From Woeseiaceae bacterium (GTDB lineage: Bacteria > Pseudomonadota > Gammaproteobacteria > Steroidobacterales > Woeseiaceae), in NCBI GenBank assembly GCA_022866645.1, contig JALHUQ010000338.1, positions 1 through 12,718 of the forward strand: a stretch of 12,718 nucleotides of DNA. Reading direction: 5' to 3'. Position numbers and translations under genes: made by a program. Under the pieces are notes generated by a model, which made no database searches, was not told the origin of the DNA, and saw only the letters and a list, made by a program, of their open reading frames with translations. Below, piece after piece: positions 1 to 7,141 of the stretch (position 1 is the stretch's first letter; each line of letters begins with the position of its first letter).

Positions 1-460
1 GCGCACCGTATCCGGCACTGACACCGGATTGTGACAACTGGAACCACTCGTCCGAATCGTAGGTGAAGTGAAACTTGTCCTTCGGTTGTCCGGACGGTGT
101 CGTCGCAGTAGTCACGAGCAGATCGAAGTACGTCAGCGTATCGTTGGTAAGCGACGGGTCCCGATCCGTGATTTCGTTGTACCAGAGGTAGGTATCGTTA
201 CTGTAGGAGCGCAAAAAATTGTTCTCGTCAGTGGTCGTTCCCAGCACATCGGGATACGCCTGGCCCGTGGCGGGGTTGGTACCGGAACGCGGCACCCGAC
301 ATTTTGCGTAGTACGTATCGGCGTCCAGAAACACGCCCGGCTGAAATGGTGTCGGGCCGGCCGCTCCACCACCACCGCCGCCGCCGCACGCGGCGAGTAA
401 GAGGGTTACCAATAATCCACTGCTCAAAACAATTCGACGTATACGAAATGCGGCATTCAT
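1..460 (-). CDS. S41 family peptidase lipoprotein, N-terminal part (runs off left edge)
   Basis: This is the first 153 residues of a secreted lipoprotein, open to the window edge without a stop. Residues 1-24 are a lipoprotein signal peptide (RIRR basic start, then a hydrophobic stretch) ending in the lipobox L-A-A-C, with Cys25 as the lipidation site. Seven glycines follow as a flexible tether. The segment from about residue 55 (CRVPRSGTNPATG), the 'NDTYLWYNE' stretch and the 'PKDKFHFTY' stretch match the N-terminal region of S41 (C-terminal processing protease-like) peptidases of gammaproteobacteria. The PDZ and Ser/Lys catalytic parts would lie beyond the window. No strong Shine-Dalgarno is visible; the start was chosen because it gives a complete signal peptide. 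It lies downstream of the GMC oxidoreductase on the same strand, 92 bp away and with its own candidate promoter, so it is probably a separate unit. The family call rests on remembered similarity in the N-terminal region only. Confidence 0.75.
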   Translation of the reverse strand, partial: MNAAFRIRRIVLSSGLLVTLLLAACGGGGGGGAAGPTPFQPGVFLDADTYYAKCRVPRSGTNPATGQAYPDVLGTTTDENNFLRSYSNDTYLWYNEITDRDPSLTNDTLTYFDLLVTTATTPSGQPKDKFHFTYDSDEWFQLSQSGVSAGYGA

Positions 461-497
461 CACGACTTGATCTCACTCTTTGCACTGTTATCAGGCG

Positions 498-529
498 ATT
501 ATAGTATTCCTAATTCTCGCAGTCTGGAA
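498..529 (-). promoter_or_regulatory. Candidate sigma-70 promoter for the S41 lipoprotein gene
   Basis: On the minus strand a perfect TATAAT -10 box lies at 498-503, 37 bp upstream of the ATG at 460. The -35 position is poor: the best nearby hexamer is TTCCAG at 524-529, 20 bp away, and at 17 bp spacing the hexamer is CAGACT. The -10 box is exact and sits in the only AT-rich part of this 92-bp gap, which is the reason for listing it. An activator could compensate for the weak -35, but that is inference. Confidence 0.4.
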
Positions 530-545
530 TCGCGGCTTTTACGAA

Positions 546-558
546 AAAGGGGTCAAAC
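546..558. repeat. REP-like motif copy 1 (variant), overlapping the GMC gene stop codon
   Basis: The plus strand reads AAAGGGGTCAAAC, and the minus strand GTTTGACCCCTTT. It differs from the other copies by one base (T for C in GTTYGACC). The TGA stop of the GMC oxidoreductase is part of the motif (GTT-TGA), so the element begins inside the last codons of that gene. See the copies at 5606, 7095/7123 and 9641. Confidence 0.5.
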
Positions 559-2130
559 TTTGGCAGGGATCCTGGACATCGCTCGTTCCGTCATTGCGAC
601 AATGGTCAGTGACGGGTTGACGCCGGGATTGGCGGGAACTGCGGCACCATCACAGATCAGCAAATTGTGATAAGCAAATACGCGCTGCTCGTGATCGATC
701 ACGCCGTGCTCGGCATCCGCGCCTATCGCAGCACCGCCAAGAATGTGCGCGGTCGTCGGAATGTTGGCAACCGCTTCAAGCACACCAATTTGGGCAATGC
801 CGCCGGTGTGTTCTGCGATCCAGTTAGCCGCTTTGTTGCCAGCCTCAATGTAGGTGGGGTTTGGCCTCGCTGCGTCTTGTTCGGTGCTCAGTCGCACGCC
901 ATGACCAAACCAGCGCTTTTTCGCACGAAACGTGATTGCGTTGTCGAGACTCTGCATCACAAGCAGTCCAATCGACTTTCTTGACCAACCGAATGGCCAG
1001 CAGGTTTTGAGAAACCGGATCGGATGGCGTATCGCGTTGCCGAGCAGGAAAAACGCACGTGTATATCGAGTACCTTCGCCTGTAATCAAGGTGAGCAGAA
1101 AGCTGATGAAATCGCCTTTCTCTCCGTAAGTAACGACTTCGATGTGGGTATCCGCATCCGTGTGGATGCTCGAGCTTATTGCGACGGTCTGCCATAACTT
1201 GAGCGAATCATCGGGCGTGGTGACTGCCAGAATCGATTCACTGTTAGTTCGCACCAGCTGTCCGAGCCGATCGCTGATATTGGCTAACGAGCCGCTGTGC
1301 TTGCAGTTGGCCAGCAGTGTATTCGTGCCCAGTGCGCCGGCGGCAACGATGACACCCTGCGCCGTCAATAGCCTGTCTTTGCCGCCAAACAGCCCGGGCG
1401 ATCGCGTCCGAATTTCGTAACCGTCGCGGCCATCGCCATTGTTCCGCGGTCGTACGTCGACAACCTGGCGATTCGGCAAAACAGTAGCCCCCAGTTTTTC
1501 TGCAAACCAGAGATAATTCTTGAGCAAAGTATTCTTGGCCCCGACGCGGCAACCGATCATGCACGCCCCGCAGCGTATGCAGCCGGTGCGTGCCGGGCCT
1601 TCCCCGCCGAAAAACGGATCGGCAACCTCTTTGCCCGGCTCACCGAAGAACACGGCAACCGGCGTCCGGCAGAAGGTATCCTCGGTGCCGATGCTGGCCG
1701 CGTAGTCCTGCAGCAGTTTGTCGCCAGGACTATCAAACGGAACGGTGTTGACACCAAGCATACGTTCGGCGGTTGCGTACGGCTGCTCGAGTTCCTGTTC
1801 CCAGTCGGCAAGATCAGCCCACTGCGGATTTTTGAAAAATTCGTTTTTGGCCCGGTACAAGGTATTGGCGTAGACGAGGCTGCCACCACCCACTCCAGCG
1901 CCACTGGCGATGAAAATATCCTTGAAGGGCGTAAAGCGTATGATGCCGCGCAATCCCAGCAATGGCGCCCAAAGGTAGCGATTCAGTTGCCAGCTGGATT
2001 TTGCAAAGTCCTGATCTTCAAACCGTCGGCCAGCCTCAATGACGCCAACTTTGTAGCCTTTCTCGGCCAGACGCAGCGCCGACACGCTGCCGCCGAATCC
2101 AGAACCAATGATGAGCCAGTCGTAATCCAT
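553..2130 (-). CDS. GMC family FAD-dependent oxidoreductase, cholesterol-oxidase-like
   Basis: A 525-residue flavoprotein predicted to oxidise an alcohol group (steroid, sugar or other) using FAD. The N-terminal Rossmann motif G9-S-G-F-G-G14 is followed by an acidic residue in VIEAG (31-34). A glycine-rich GAGVGGGS stretch at 77-84 is the second FAD contact typical of the ChoD-like GMC branch. The C-terminal substrate/FAD domain carries His462 in HILGG, then CDGAAVPANPGVNPS (493-507), with Asn501/Asn505 in the position of the catalytic Asn. Residues 184-194 show C-x2-C-x2-C-x3-C (Cys184, 187, 190, 194) followed by GAKNT, a feature of this branch whose role is unclear. There is no signal peptide, so it is likely cytoplasmic. 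The gene starts 5 bp after the stop of the TPP enzyme. No well-placed Shine-Dalgarno is seen (a GGGAGGGG run is over 20 bp upstream), so translational coupling is likely. The family is clear; the substrate is not. Confidence 0.88.
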   Translation of the reverse strand: MDYDWLIIGSGFGGSVSALRLAEKGYKVGVIEAGRRFEDQDFAKSSWQLNRYLWAPLLGLRGIIRFTPFKDIFIASGAGVGGGSLVYANTLYRAKNEFFKNPQWADLADWEQELEQPYATAERMLGVNTVPFDSPGDKLLQDYAASIGTEDTFCRTPVAVFFGEPGKEVADPFFGGEGPARTGCIRCGACMIGCRVGAKNTLLKNYLWFAEKLGATVLPNRQVVDVRPRNNGDGRDGYEIRTRSPGLFGGKDRLLTAQGVIVAAGALGTNTLLANCKHSGSLANISDRLGQLVRTNSESILAVTTPDDSLKLWQTVAISSSIHTDADTHIEVVTYGEKGDFISFLLTLITGEGTRYTRAFFLLGNAIRHPIRFLKTCWPFGWSRKSIGLLVMQSLDNAITFRAKKRWFGHGVRLSTEQDAARPNPTYIEAGNKAANWIAEHTGGIAQIGVLEAVANIPTTAHILGGAAIGADAEHGVIDHEQRVFAYHNLLICDGAAVPANPGVNPSLTIVAMTERAMSRIPAKV

Positions 2131-2135
2131 AGCGC

Positions 2136-3869
2136 TTACATCGACAACGACCCCTCCCGAAAATCAGTGCTATCCAGCCAACTGTTTACCAATACTGGCA
2201 CACCCTCGCGCGCCGCACTCCGGGCTTCGTCCAGACAGGCCGCTGTCTGCTCCGCATCTTGCAGCAACACACCCTTCCCGCCCAGCGCCCTGGCAACCTC
2301 ATGATAATCACTGCGTGCCAATACCGTTCCGACGTCGTCATCCAGCATTTTTACTTGCTCGCGTGCGATCTGCGACCAGCACGCATCGTTACCGACAACG
2401 GCGATGACGGGAATCTTGTGCCGCGCGAAAGTATCAAACTCGGCGAGCGCATAACCGACCGATCCGTCACCGAACAATATCCAGATTTCGTGATCGGGGA
2501 GACACAGACTCGCGCCGAGCGCGAAACCGGCACCGCAACCCAAGGTGCCGAAGACACCCGGGTCGAGCCAGCTCAGGGGTTTCCTCGGTTTGACGATGTA
2601 GGACGCCGTGCCGACAAAGTCACCGCCGTCGGCGATGATCACACTGTTATCCGGTAGCTGAGCATTGATGCTTCTGCACAGTGACACCGGATTGATAAAT
2701 TCTCCGGAGCGACTGGCGTTGATGTCGATTTCTCTTTCGCGCTCCGCATCACGTTCGACCAATACGTCCTGCCACTCACTCCAGCGGCTACTGACATCTG
2801 CGTCGAGTTTGTCCGCCAACGCCCGTAGAAAAAGACCCGCGTCGGCGAGCGCAGCAATATCCGGGCGGCGGTTGCGATTGAGATCAACGCGACTGCGGTT
2901 CGCCGATATCAGGCAGGCGCTGCGCCGCACATTGCGACCGTAGTCCAGACGAAAATCAGACGGCACACCGGCGAGCACGACCAGATCCGCTTCTCGCAAC
3001 GCTTTGCGCCGTTGATGCCGGCGGTGTAACGGGTGGGATAGACCCATCAGCCCGCGGGCCATTCCGGACAGGTAAACCGGCATCCCGATGCGTTCGATGG
3101 CCGTCGCGACGGCTGCTGCCTGATGGGCATCGACCAGTGCCTGACTGCCGACGACCAGCACTGGTCGCTTGGCTTTGGCTATTCGTGCGACGCTGCGTTC
3201 GATAACACCCGTCGAGGGCGGCAGCGAGGCGACTACACTGACCGCTGTATTGTCGTCCCCATCCGCAGCGGCGAAGATCTGCCTGGCACGATGCTTCAAA
3301 TACGTCCGCACCACACGATCCGGCAACGCATTGCCCTGCGGCGTACTGGCCGCGTACCACTCACGGATGACGGCTTCGTCGTAGAGTAGATCGACCGGGC
3401 ATTCCACGAACACCGGCCCCGGCACACCACTTTGTGCAATCTGTAAAGCCTTGGAGAGGGTCGGCGCGAGATCGCGAACTCGTGTAACGGCCTTGGCCCA
3501 TTTCACGTGCGGTTTGAACAACGCCATCTGATCGATGTCTTGCAGCGCGCCACGTCCCTTCAACACGGTCGCGGCGGCGCCGCCGAGTAATAGCACCGGT
3601 GATTGTGCGAGCTGCGCGTTCTTTATGGCCGTTATCGTATTCGTCGCGCCCGGACCTGCCGTTACCGCAGCAACACCCGGTATTCCGCTAATGCGTGCGA
3701 CCGCATCGGCGGCAAATACCGCTGTTGCTTCGTGCCGCACGTCGATGACGCGGATAGCCAAATCTTTTGCGCCCTTCAGGATAGGCGAAATATGTCCGCC
3801 ACACAGCGTGAAGAGAAACTTTACGCCATGAGACTGCAACACTTGTGCAATGCGTTGACCGCCGTTCAT
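2136..3869 (-). CDS. TPP-dependent 2-hydroxyacyl-CoA lyase / acetolactate synthase-like enzyme (HACL2/ILVBL type)
   Basis: A 577-residue thiamine diphosphate enzyme with the usual Pyr (1-170), central (about 225-350) and PP (about 390-565) domains. The cofactor-activating Glu47 lies in VRHEATAVFAADAVAR. The Mg-TPP site is G467-D-G469-S ending in G-N494-D495. The overall text (LCGGHISPI at 22-30, QLAQSPVLLLGGAA, DGGDFVGTA at 414-422, GNDACW at 493-498, TDFREGS near the end) resembles animal ILVBL/HACL2 more closely than bacterial IlvB/AlsS. HACL2 cleaves 2-hydroxyacyl-CoA to an aldehyde one carbon shorter plus formyl-CoA, so that activity is the best guess; 2-oxoacid carboligation is the alternative. 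The ATG overlaps the upstream CoA-transferase stop (ATGA), and GGAG at 3878-3881 is a well-spaced ribosome binding site 8 bp upstream. No FAD-dependent ALS regulatory partner is adjacent, which argues against a branched-chain amino acid role. No signal peptide is seen. Confidence 0.87.
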   Translation of the reverse strand: MNGGQRIAQVLQSHGVKFLFTLCGGHISPILKGAKDLAIRVIDVRHEATAVFAADAVARISGIPGVAAVTAGPGATNTITAIKNAQLAQSPVLLLGGAAATVLKGRGALQDIDQMALFKPHVKWAKAVTRVRDLAPTLSKALQIAQSGVPGPVFVECPVDLLYDEAVIREWYAASTPQGNALPDRVVRTYLKHRARQIFAAADGDDNTAVSVVASLPPSTGVIERSVARIAKAKRPVLVVGSQALVDAHQAAAVATAIERIGMPVYLSGMARGLMGLSHPLHRRHQRRKALREADLVVLAGVPSDFRLDYGRNVRRSACLISANRSRVDLNRNRRPDIAALADAGLFLRALADKLDADVSSRWSEWQDVLVERDAEREREIDINASRSGEFINPVSLCRSINAQLPDNSVIIADGGDFVGTASYIVKPRKPLSWLDPGVFGTLGCGAGFALGASLCLPDHEIWILFGDGSVGYALAEFDTFARHKIPVIAVVGNDACWSQIAREQVKMLDDDVGTVLARSDYHEVARALGGKGVLLQDAEQTAACLDEARSAAREGVPVLVNSWLDSTDFREGSLSM

Positions 3870-5584
3870 AGATTGTTCTCCGCCCAGGCGAGTGCAAAAT
3901 TCCTACCCGTCACGACCGACGCCGGCACCGTTGCTGGTGCCGGATCGACCGGCACAATAATACGTGCACTGCTATTGGCGAGCAGATCACGTTCGATATC
4001 GATACCCGGCATGATAGCCCGCAGCGTCAACCCGGCATCGCTTAGTTCCAGTACCGCAAGGTCGGTGACATAAAAAATCTTCTTACCCCTCGCCAAACCA
4101 ACACGACCGTTGAACGTGACTTCATCGACGCGTTCGACCACTTTGGGTTTGCCGGGTTTATCGAGACGAAGAGTATCACCGTGGATACTCACCTCGGCAC
4201 CCAGCATCCACTTGCCGACGAAGATCACTGTTTTCGCTGACTCGATGATGCTCGGTGCGCCGCCGGGACCGACATAGTCCAGTATGCGTGGACCGCGATT
4301 CGAAAGGTTGATATTGCCCTCCGAGTCGAGCTGCAGAAAGCCTAGCACTGTGGCGTCCAAATGATCGCGATAATGATGAAACATCCAGGCTGAGGACTCG
4401 AGTCGCAGCGGGTTAATCGCCGCACCAAAGAATACCCCTGGCGCCGGTATTCCGCCGTAGGGACCGGACTCCGTCGTGAATGTAATCTTTTCGCGCGTTG
4501 GATTGTCACAGAGCACACGGCAGACTTCTTCTCCGAGACCTATTCCAACATTGACTGTCGCGCCGGGCGGTACGTTTTCGACGAACGTCATTGCTCCTAG
4601 CCGCGCGAGCGCGCGGTCGAGCGGGCTGCGACGAGGCGTTATGCCCAAGGTCTGGTTGATGAAACGAAGCCGCGTCATAGCCTCACGCTCATCGACGTTG
4701 GCGCCAGCTGTAAACATTGGCCAGTGGCGGTGTTGTGCCACGGAGCCGGTCTGCTCATTGTGTGGATTGATGACAACGACGTCGACCTCGTCTGCCGGCA
4801 GTCCGATTGAGGATTCGTCGTAGTCAACAAAGCCCGCAACAGCCACCATGACGAGTCCGCCGTTTCGTCGTGCCGCGCGCGCCGCCTCGATATTCTCAGT
4901 GATGGTCGCCGCACCATGAAAATAGATGTTGCCCTCACGATCTGCGAAGGGTGCGCTGAACAAAGCAACGTCGATCGCCGGCAAGGTGTAGATGATTTGA
5001 TCGCCATCCGCTTGTGCGAATTGTTTTGTGGCGTACGGCGTCACGGGCGAGCCGCGACCGACTCCGGTGTCCAGAAAGGATCCGACACCGGTACGACTGC
5101 GCACCGAATGCTCGCCACGTGCCTGAGCCTCGACAACGTGCGTCATTTCACCTTGTGGGAGCGTGTGCAACTCCAGCCTGCCGGCATCGGCCAGCTGCAG
5201 CATTGATCTCGCCGTCTCGGTATGTCCGGCGATGTAACAGGTCACAAGACCCTCCAGCCCGATTTCTTCGACAGTGCCCGGCACACGACCGCGCCCGCCT
5301 TGTCCGGCTATTGAAATCCAGGTGAGTCTTTCCGGGAGAGCACTGCGCTCATAGCGCTCGCGCAGCGCCCAGAAGAAAATCGAACATCGTGCATTGCTGC
5401 CAATACCGCAGGAGATGACGCAGGCGCCGTTGGAAATCATGTCCACAGCGGCACGCGCGGATTTGAACTTGTCGGGCAAGGCCTCCGACGGCAAATACGC
5501 TGTATCGCGGCGATTCCAGGTCAATCGCCAGCGAATAATGTGTGCGAGCAATCCAGCCCTGTCGAGTAGATTCACGGTATCCAC
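3866..5584 (-). CDS. Family I CoA-transferase, fused alpha and beta halves (acyl-CoA:acetate/3-ketoacid type)
   Basis: A 572-residue protein with the two homologous halves of family I CoA-transferases on one chain: alpha-like about 40-290 (glycine-rich ISCGIGSNARCS at 57-68, AGQGGRG at 93-99) and beta-like about 320-560 (NVGIGLGEEV at 345-354). The catalytic glutamate, which forms the gamma-glutamyl-CoA thioester, is Glu372 in TTESGPYGGIP. GNINLSN at 423-429 is another family signature. It should transfer CoA between a donor thioester and a carboxylic acid; the substrates cannot be read from sequence. The start is a GTG at 5582-5584, 34 bp after the DUF2779 stop, with no obvious Shine-Dalgarno; a second GTG three codons later is possible. 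The repeat copy at 5606 lies in the short leader. The last four bases are shared with the downstream TPP enzyme, so this is the first gene of a tight three-gene operon. Confidence 0.86.
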   Translation of the reverse strand: MDTVNLLDRAGLLAHIIRWRLTWNRRDTAYLPSEALPDKFKSARAAVDMISNGACVISCGIGSNARCSIFFWALRERYERSALPERLTWISIAGQGGRGRVPGTVEEIGLEGLVTCYIAGHTETARSMLQLADAGRLELHTLPQGEMTHVVEAQARGEHSVRSRTGVGSFLDTGVGRGSPVTPYATKQFAQADGDQIIYTLPAIDVALFSAPFADREGNIYFHGAATITENIEAARAARRNGGLVMVAVAGFVDYDESSIGLPADEVDVVVINPHNEQTGSVAQHRHWPMFTAGANVDEREAMTRLRFINQTLGITPRRSPLDRALARLGAMTFVENVPPGATVNVGIGLGEEVCRVLCDNPTREKITFTTESGPYGGIPAPGVFFGAAINPLRLESSAWMFHHYRDHLDATVLGFLQLDSEGNINLSNRGPRILDYVGPGGAPSIIESAKTVIFVGKWMLGAEVSIHGDTLRLDKPGKPKVVERVDEVTFNGRVGLARGKKIFYVTDLAVLELSDAGLTLRAIMPGIDIERDLLANSSARIIVPVDPAPATVPASVVTGRNFALAWAENNL

Positions 5585-5605
5585 GTCTGCTGCTGTCTGA
5601 ATCTC

Positions 5606-5619
5606 GGTTCGACCCCTTT
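5606..5619. repeat. REP-like motif copy 2, abutting the DUF2779 stop codon
   Basis: The plus strand reads GGTTCGACCCCTTT, and a further T and A complete the TAA stop of the DUF2779 gene on the minus strand (TAAAAGGGGTCGAACC). The core is identical to the right arm of the 7095-7137 hairpin, but no partner arm is present here. It fills about half of the 34-bp gap before the CoA-transferase start. Confidence 0.55.
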
Positions 5620-7073
5620 TACGCTTTGGCGAGAAACCTCACGATCTCTGCCATCGCCTCAGTATCAAAGCGGCAATAACGAAGCAGCTGCTCCTTGAGT
5701 TCGAGTTTTCGCACCCTATCGGTCTCGGGATTGATCGCCTCGAGATACCCATCCGACGCCCCCGTCCCCTCGTTGATCCCCTCAAGCTCAGCATAGCTCA
5801 TGCTCGGCGCCATCGCTGGCAGCACAGCCTTGATCGACCAGGACCCCAACATCTTCGGATGGTAGTAATGCGCCTTAACAATCGGGTGTAGATCGACGAG
5901 CCTGTCAACGATTCCCTGCAGCGGGTCTTCCAGATCCGGGAACATCTCAATCAGCCCGTTGATCACCCCTTTCTCATAGCTCGTGTACATCAACACCGGC
6001 CCGGAGTCCCCCAGGCAATCGATCATCTTCCCCGCCAGCGCTCGCATCGGCGGCTCGCCGGAGATGTCCAAGAACTCCTCATGCCGTAACTCGCCGTCTG
6101 GCTCTTCTATATGGCAAGACCACTGAATCGGAATAACCGCATACGGCCTCGTCCCCGCCCAGATCGGCACCGCGGGCCCTATGGTCTCGAAATCCAGGTA
6201 GTAGCGCGGATACGGCAATGCCTCCAGGATCTCCCTGGCACCCGGTATCACCTCCGCCTCGCCGGACACGGTCACACGATGAATCCGCTGCTGCAATTCG
6301 GCGTCTATGTCCTCGCTCGACACATCACGGATATCCCGACACCCGGCATTGACCCACGCTGCGAGCTTGGCCTTGCCGCCGCCCAAACCCGTTACCGGGT
6401 ATTCGGCATCCATCGGCCAACAATAGGACATGAATTGGCACTCATAGGGTTTGCTGCACTGTGTACCGACATTGATTAACGGCATCGGCCCCGTCACCGC
6501 ATCGCGCGCCTTGGCGACCAGCTCGAGAACATCACGCTCCATCTCCCGAACTTCATCGGTCAGATCGTTTTCCAGTAACAGTCCGTCGTAGTTACCGTCG
6601 CCTTGATACACGAACTGATTATTGATGTGCGCCAGCGATATCGATTTGACGTTGATGCCGGAATTTCGAAGCACCCAATCCTGGATCGCACAATCGAGTA
6701 CGTGGTAGTCCTTCACCGATGTAGAGGCTTTGACTTCGATAACGCGCCAGCCATCCGCGTCCGGAATCAAAACGTCGGCACGTATCAAAACGCCTTCGTG
6801 ACGAAACGTCGCTTCGAAGATGGGGAAGTCGGCGCCGCCATCGATGAGGCGTTTGGTATCGGCGAGCATCGTTTTGAAATCGAAGGCAACTTCAACGGAC
6901 TGCACAGTCCCATAAAGTCGTTGCGCGATATCGCCGACCTCGTTGCCGGTCGCGAACAGCGATTCGGTTTGGGATGAGATTACGCCGAGCTCGGGGTGGT
7001 GCTTTTCGAGGTGCAGCTTCTTCGCGCACTGCCATGCCGAGATGAGCCGTGACTTGGAGAGATAGGGTTTCAT
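5619..7073 (-). CDS. DUF2779 protein: Cas4/RecB-like nuclease fused to DEDD-type exonuclease
   Basis: A predicted two-nuclease protein of 484 residues, counted from MKPYLSKS. The N-terminal half has a PD-(D/E)xK layout: Glu87, Asp100 in IRADVLIPD, and Glu113-V-Lys115 in VIEVKAS. It also has a likely Fe-S cluster set as in Cas4/AddB: Cys16 in WQCAKK, then Cys206, Cys212 and Cys218 in a C-x5-C-x5-C array. The C-terminal half looks like an RNase H-fold 3'-5' exonuclease: Asp294-F-Glu296 in YYLDFET, a DRLVDL segment (390-395) and Asp470 in CRFDTEAM. The start is moved to the ATG at 7071-7073. The upstream ATG at 7118 would add MEKRFDPF, which is simply the repeat arm translated, and family members usually begin MKxYLSKSRL. 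Neither start has a good Shine-Dalgarno. The cellular role is unknown (DNA processing or defence are guesses). There are no cas genes nearby. Confidence 0.8.
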   Translation of the reverse strand: MKPYLSKSRLISAWQCAKKLHLEKHHPELGVISSQTESLFATGNEVGDIAQRLYGTVQSVEVAFDFKTMLADTKRLIDGGADFPIFEATFRHEGVLIRADVLIPDADGWRVIEVKASTSVKDYHVLDCAIQDWVLRNSGINVKSISLAHINNQFVYQGDGNYDGLLLENDLTDEVREMERDVLELVAKARDAVTGPMPLINVGTQCSKPYECQFMSYCWPMDAEYPVTGLGGGKAKLAAWVNAGCRDIRDVSSEDIDAELQQRIHRVTVSGEAEVIPGAREILEALPYPRYYLDFETIGPAVPIWAGTRPYAVIPIQWSCHIEEPDGELRHEEFLDISGEPPMRALAGKMIDCLGDSGPVLMYTSYEKGVINGLIEMFPDLEDPLQGIVDRLVDLHPIVKAHYYHPKMLGSWSIKAVLPAMAPSMSYAELEGINEGTGASDGYLEAINPETDRVRKLELKEQLLRYCRFDTEAMAEIVRFLAKA

Positions 7074-7094
7074 TTCGCAATAAATATGGGCAAG

Positions 7095-7137
7095 AAAGGG
7101 GTCGAACCGCTTTTCCAAAAATCGGTTCGACCCCTTT
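7095..7137. repeat. REP-like inverted repeat, perfect 15-bp arms (copies 3 and 4); possible terminator
   Basis: The left arm AAAGGGGTCGAACCG (7095-7109) and right arm CGGTTCGACCCCTTT (7123-7137) are exact reverse complements. The 13-base spacer can pair further (TTTT 7111-7114 with AAAA 7118-7121) after one mismatch, leaving a 3-base loop. The hairpin starts 4 bp beyond the stop of the DUF305/LVIVD gene. On the minus strand it is followed by TTTCTT, a weak T-tract, so it could terminate that transcript or protect its 3' end. It also supplies the false upstream start of the DUF2779 reading frame. Confidence 0.75.
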
Positions 7138-7141
7138 ATTC

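Noticed and set aside
3123..3389. Several 60-130 codon frames antisense to the TPP and CoA-transferase genes
   Set aside because: They are shadows of well-supported genes and have no motifs or ribosome binding sites.
5605..7137. Insertion sequence or transposon bounded by the inverted repeat arms at 5606 and 7095/7123
   Set aside because: The enclosed gene is a DUF2779 nuclease, not a transposase. No target-site duplication was seen, and the same motif occurs singly elsewhere, so a REP-type repeat explains it better. The block idea is kept only as a testable remark.
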